Origin: Collinsella sp. | Lineage (GTDB): Bacteria > Actinomycetota > Coriobacteriia > Coriobacteriales > Coriobacteriaceae | Direction: 5' to 3' | Length of the DNA: 64,000 nt | Assembly: GCA_019419545.1 (NCBI GenBank) | Contig: DXZT01000035.1 | Location: 1-64,000 of the forward strand | In this document: positions 61,658-64,000 of the stretch, piece by piece | Position numbering within the stretch: position 1 is the first letter of the stretch | How the letters are laid out: every line of letters starts with the position of its first letter | Program-made: the position numbers and the translations under genes | Notes under the pieces: model-generated | Told to the model about the DNA's origin: nothing | Databases searched by the model: none | The model's input: the letters and a program-made list of their open reading frames with translations, nothing else

Positions 61658-64000
61658 TTACTCCTCGTCGTTGTCCTTGGCCTCTTCGGCGTCGTCGGTG
61701 TCCACGAGCTGGTTGAGCAGCTCGTCGAGGGAAGCCATGTCCTCGTTGATGGCACCGTTGGCGGGAGCCTTCTTGTCGTCGATCGGGGCGCCCAGGAGCT
61801 CCTCGTCGGCGTCGGCGTGATGCGTCGGCGCAGCGGAGGTGCCCAGCAGGATGTCGTCCGGACCGTCGGGGCTAAAGACCATCTGCAGCAGCTGCGAGAG
61901 GTCTTCCTCGTCGGCAACGTCGTCGTTGTTCTCGAGGATGTAGAGCAGGTCGTGGGCCTCAAGGCCGTCACGGAGCTCCTCGATCGCCTTGGCACCGATG
62001 CCGTCGATGCGCAGCAGATCCTCCTCGGACTTACCAACCAGGTCGCCGACCGTCTCGATGCCGACCTCGCTGAACTTGTTGGTCCAGCGCTGCGACACGC
62101 CCAGGTCGTCGAACAGGTACAGGCGAGCCTTCTCGGCGGAGATGGTGTGGCCGTTGCGGGTGAACGAACCGTCAGCACCACCGAACTCGTCGTAGCCGGC
62201 CCAGTCGAGCTGCTGCGGGAGCTGCTCGTCCAGGTCCTTGAGCTCAACCGGAGCCCACTCGGGCAGCGACTTGGCGTTGGGCGAAGCCGGACCGTCGATG
62301 TCCACGTAGCCGTCGGCCGTACGATACGTCAGCTTGGCGTTGGCGTACGGCTTGAGGCCGGTACCAGCCGGGATCTTCTTACCGACGATGACGTTGGACT
62401 TAAGGTCGAGCAGGTGGTCGACCTTGCCCTCAATAGCAGCCTCGGTAAGGACGCCGGCGGTACGGATGAACGAAGCGCTCGACAGCCAGGAGTCGATGTT
62501 GGACGCGACCTTGAGCGTACCCAGGATGACGGGCTCGGCCACGGGAGCCTGACCGCCCAGACGGGCAACGCGCTCGACCTCGTCGGCGAACTCGTAGCGG
62601 TCGACGTACTGACCAAGCAGGTACTTGGAGTCGCCGGGGTTGGTGATCTGAACGCGACGCAGCATCTGACGTGCGAGCACCTCGATGTGCTTGTCGTTCA
62701 GGTCGACGCCCTGGCTGGTGTAGACGTCCTTGACGCTCTCGACGAAGGTGTGCATCGTCGACTCGATGTCGGTCAGCTTGCGCAGGTTGCGGAAGTTGAC
62801 GAAGCCCTTGGTGATCTGGTCGCCGGCGCGAACCTCGCAGCCGTCCTCGATCTCGGGCATGAAGCGCACCGAAGCGGGGACGCGACGCTCGTCGAGGACA
62901 CGGGTGTGATCCTCGGAGTCGGTGAGCGTCAGCACGTACTCGGACTTCTCGGGCTTAATCGAGAGGTGACCGGAGTACGGAGCCAGCTCGGCCTCGCGAC
63001 CCAGAATCTTCTCGTTGACGTTACCGACGATATCGAACATACGGCTGACCGTAGGCAGACCCTGCGTAATATCGTCGACGCCTGCGACGCCGCCGGAGTG
63101 AATGGTACGCATCGTAAGCTGCGTACCGGGCTCGCCGATGGACTGGGCGGCAATAATGCCGACCGCGGTACCGATGGCGACCGGACGACGGGTGGAAAGA
63201 TCCCAGCCGTAGCACTTCTGGCACACGCCGTACTTGGAGCGGCAGGTGAGCAGTGCGCGAAGCTTGACCTTCTTGAGGCCGGCATCGACCATCTTCTGGA
63301 TGTCGGCGACCTTCTCGATGTAGCCATCCTGCTCAAAGAGCACGGTGCCATCGGGAGCCACGACGTCCTCAATGAAGCAACGGCCGACGAGGTCGGTGTT
63401 GAGGTCGGTGGTGCCGGGGATGATGAGGTTGTAGGTGACGCCCTCGTGCGTACCGCAGTCCTCCTCGCGGACGATGACGTCCTGGGCCACGTCGACCAGA
63501 CGACGGGTCAGGTAACCAGAGTCCGAGGTGTGGGATGCGGTATCGACCAGGCCCTTACGGGCGCCGTAGGTCGAAATGAAGTACTCGAGCGGCAGCAGGC
63601 CCTCGCGGAAGTTCGCCTTAATGGGGAGGTCGATTGTCTCGCCGGACATGTCTGCCATCAGGCCACGCATGCCGCCGAGCTGACGCAGCTGGGTCTTAGA
63701 ACCACGAGCGCCGGAGTCGGCCATCATGTACAGCGGGTTCTCCTCGTCGAACATGTCGAGCATGAGCGCTGCGACCTTGTCGGTACAAGCGGTCCACTCG
63801 TTAACGACTTCGATGTGGCGCTCCGTCTCGTTGATGAAGCCCTCCTCGAAGTACTCGTTGATCTGGTCGACGTTGGCCTGAGCGCGGTCGAGCAGCTCCT
63901 GCTTCTCGGCAGGGATGAGAGCGTCCCACACCGAGATGGTGAGGCCGGCGCGGGTAGCGTAGTGGAAGCCAGAGTACTTGATGGCGTCGAGGATCGGGCC
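61658..64000 (-). CDS. rpoC: RNA polymerase beta' subunit, C-terminal part (partial)
   Basis: The frame is open at the right edge and covers the last 780 or so residues of beta'. Features include the bridge-helix region GLMADMSGETIDLPIKANFR, the trigger-loop block EYFISTYGARKGLVDTA and the zinc site CRSKYGVCQKCYGWD. After the usual end of beta' there is an extension: a helix-hairpin-helix region (61928-62104) resembling the alpha subunit C-terminal domain, and an acidic tail of about 89 residues. The domain reading is inference. Confidence 0.96.
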   Translation of the reverse strand, partial: GPILDAIKYSGFHYATRAGLTISVWDALIPAEKQELLDRAQANVDQINEYFEEGFINETERHIEVVNEWTACTDKVAALMLDMFDEENPLYMMADSGARGSKTQLRQLGGMRGLMADMSGETIDLPIKANFREGLLPLEYFISTYGARKGLVDTASHTSDSGYLTRRLVDVAQDVIVREEDCGTHEGVTYNLIIPGTTDLNTDLVGRCFIEDVVAPDGTVLFEQDGYIEKVADIQKMVDAGLKKVKLRALLTCRSKYGVCQKCYGWDLSTRRPVAIGTAVGIIAAQSIGEPGTQLTMRTIHSGGVAGVDDITQGLPTVSRMFDIVGNVNEKILGREAELAPYSGHLSIKPEKSEYVLTLTDSEDHTRVLDERRVPASVRFMPEIEDGCEVRAGDQITKGFVNFRNLRKLTDIESTMHTFVESVKDVYTSQGVDLNDKHIEVLARQMLRRVQITNPGDSKYLLGQYVDRYEFADEVERVARLGGQAPVAEPVILGTLKVASNIDSWLSSASFIRTAGVLTEAAIEGKVDHLLDLKSNVIVGKKIPAGTGLKPYANAKLTYRTADGYVDIDGPASPNAKSLPEWAPVELKDLDEQLPQQLDWAGYDEFGGADGSFTRNGHTISAEKARLYLFDDLGVSQRWTNKFSEVGIETVGDLVGKSEEDLLRIDGIGAKAIEELRDGLEAHDLLYILENNDDVADEEDLSQLLQMVFSPDGPDDILLGTSAAPTHHADADEELLGAPIDDKKAPANGAINEDMASLDELLNQLVDTDDAEEAKDNDEE

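Overview
The window looks like a chromosomal segment from a high-GC anaerobic gut actinobacterium of the class Coriobacteriia, most likely Collinsella. This is inferred from gene content (a molybdenum hydroxylase of the selenium-dependent type beside ygfK and ssnA, a FabK-type fatty acid operon with fused AccD-AccA, mannose-family PTS operons, no respiratory genes) and from recall of Collinsella proteins; no database search was possible. Nearly all genes lie on the minus strand.

Left part (1-9.1 kb) is accessory and defence-like: a type I restriction-modification operon (ribbon-helix-helix gene, hsdM, hsdS, a small ORF, running off the left edge), an Abi_C-type gene, an exonuclease, a truncated DUF4143 gene and an AbiEi-like/endonuclease-like gene. 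That last gene is flanked by two arrays of strictly regular 46-bp dyads at a 61-62 bp period. From 9.1 to 19.5 kb is a purine-type cluster: a fused 2Fe-2S/molybdenum hydroxylase, a polyferredoxin, YgfK, SsnA, a nucleobase permease and a divergent YheO-like regulator. From 19.6 to 25.7 kb are RidA, a U32 peptidase-family protein, a pseudouridine synthase, a three-dyad repeat array, and a DeoR-regulator/oxidoreductase pair.

From 26 to 35.2 kb is an apparently acquired sugar island: a LevR-like regulator with a degenerate AAA+ domain, mannose-family PTS subunits B, C, D and A, a DUF2961 (GH172) protein and a ROK kinase. It is bracketed by transposase remnants and gene fragments (degV, mtn). From 35.9 to 41.7 kb is the S10 operon rplC-rplD-rplW-rplB-rpsS-rplV-rpsC-rplP-rpmC-rpsQ-rplN-rplX, ending in a terminator. 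Then come a histidine phosphatase, a cation efflux protein, a PTS EIIC, and the whole fatty acid operon (fabH-acpP-fabK-fabD-fabG-fabF-accB-fabZ-accC-accDA) with birA divergent to it. From 55.6 to 59.0 kb is a short str operon rpsL-rpsG-fusA-rpsJ. A sigma/anti-sigma pair follows, and the window ends inside rpoC.

The most unusual feature is a family of three long hairpin elements (about 41.98-42.12, 59.25-59.39 and 61.43-61.56 kb). They share a 69-nt core (68 of 69 or 69 of 69 identical) enclosed by 34-35 bp stems whose sequence differs between copies yet stays self-complementary. Copies 2 and 3 sit inside 192-bp direct repeats that bracket the sigma/anti-sigma genes. Other notable signals are a shared leader motif GGAYACGCCCG in front of rplB, rplC and rpsL, an alpha-CTD-like domain at the end of RpoC, and a repeated operator-like dyad upstream of fabH.
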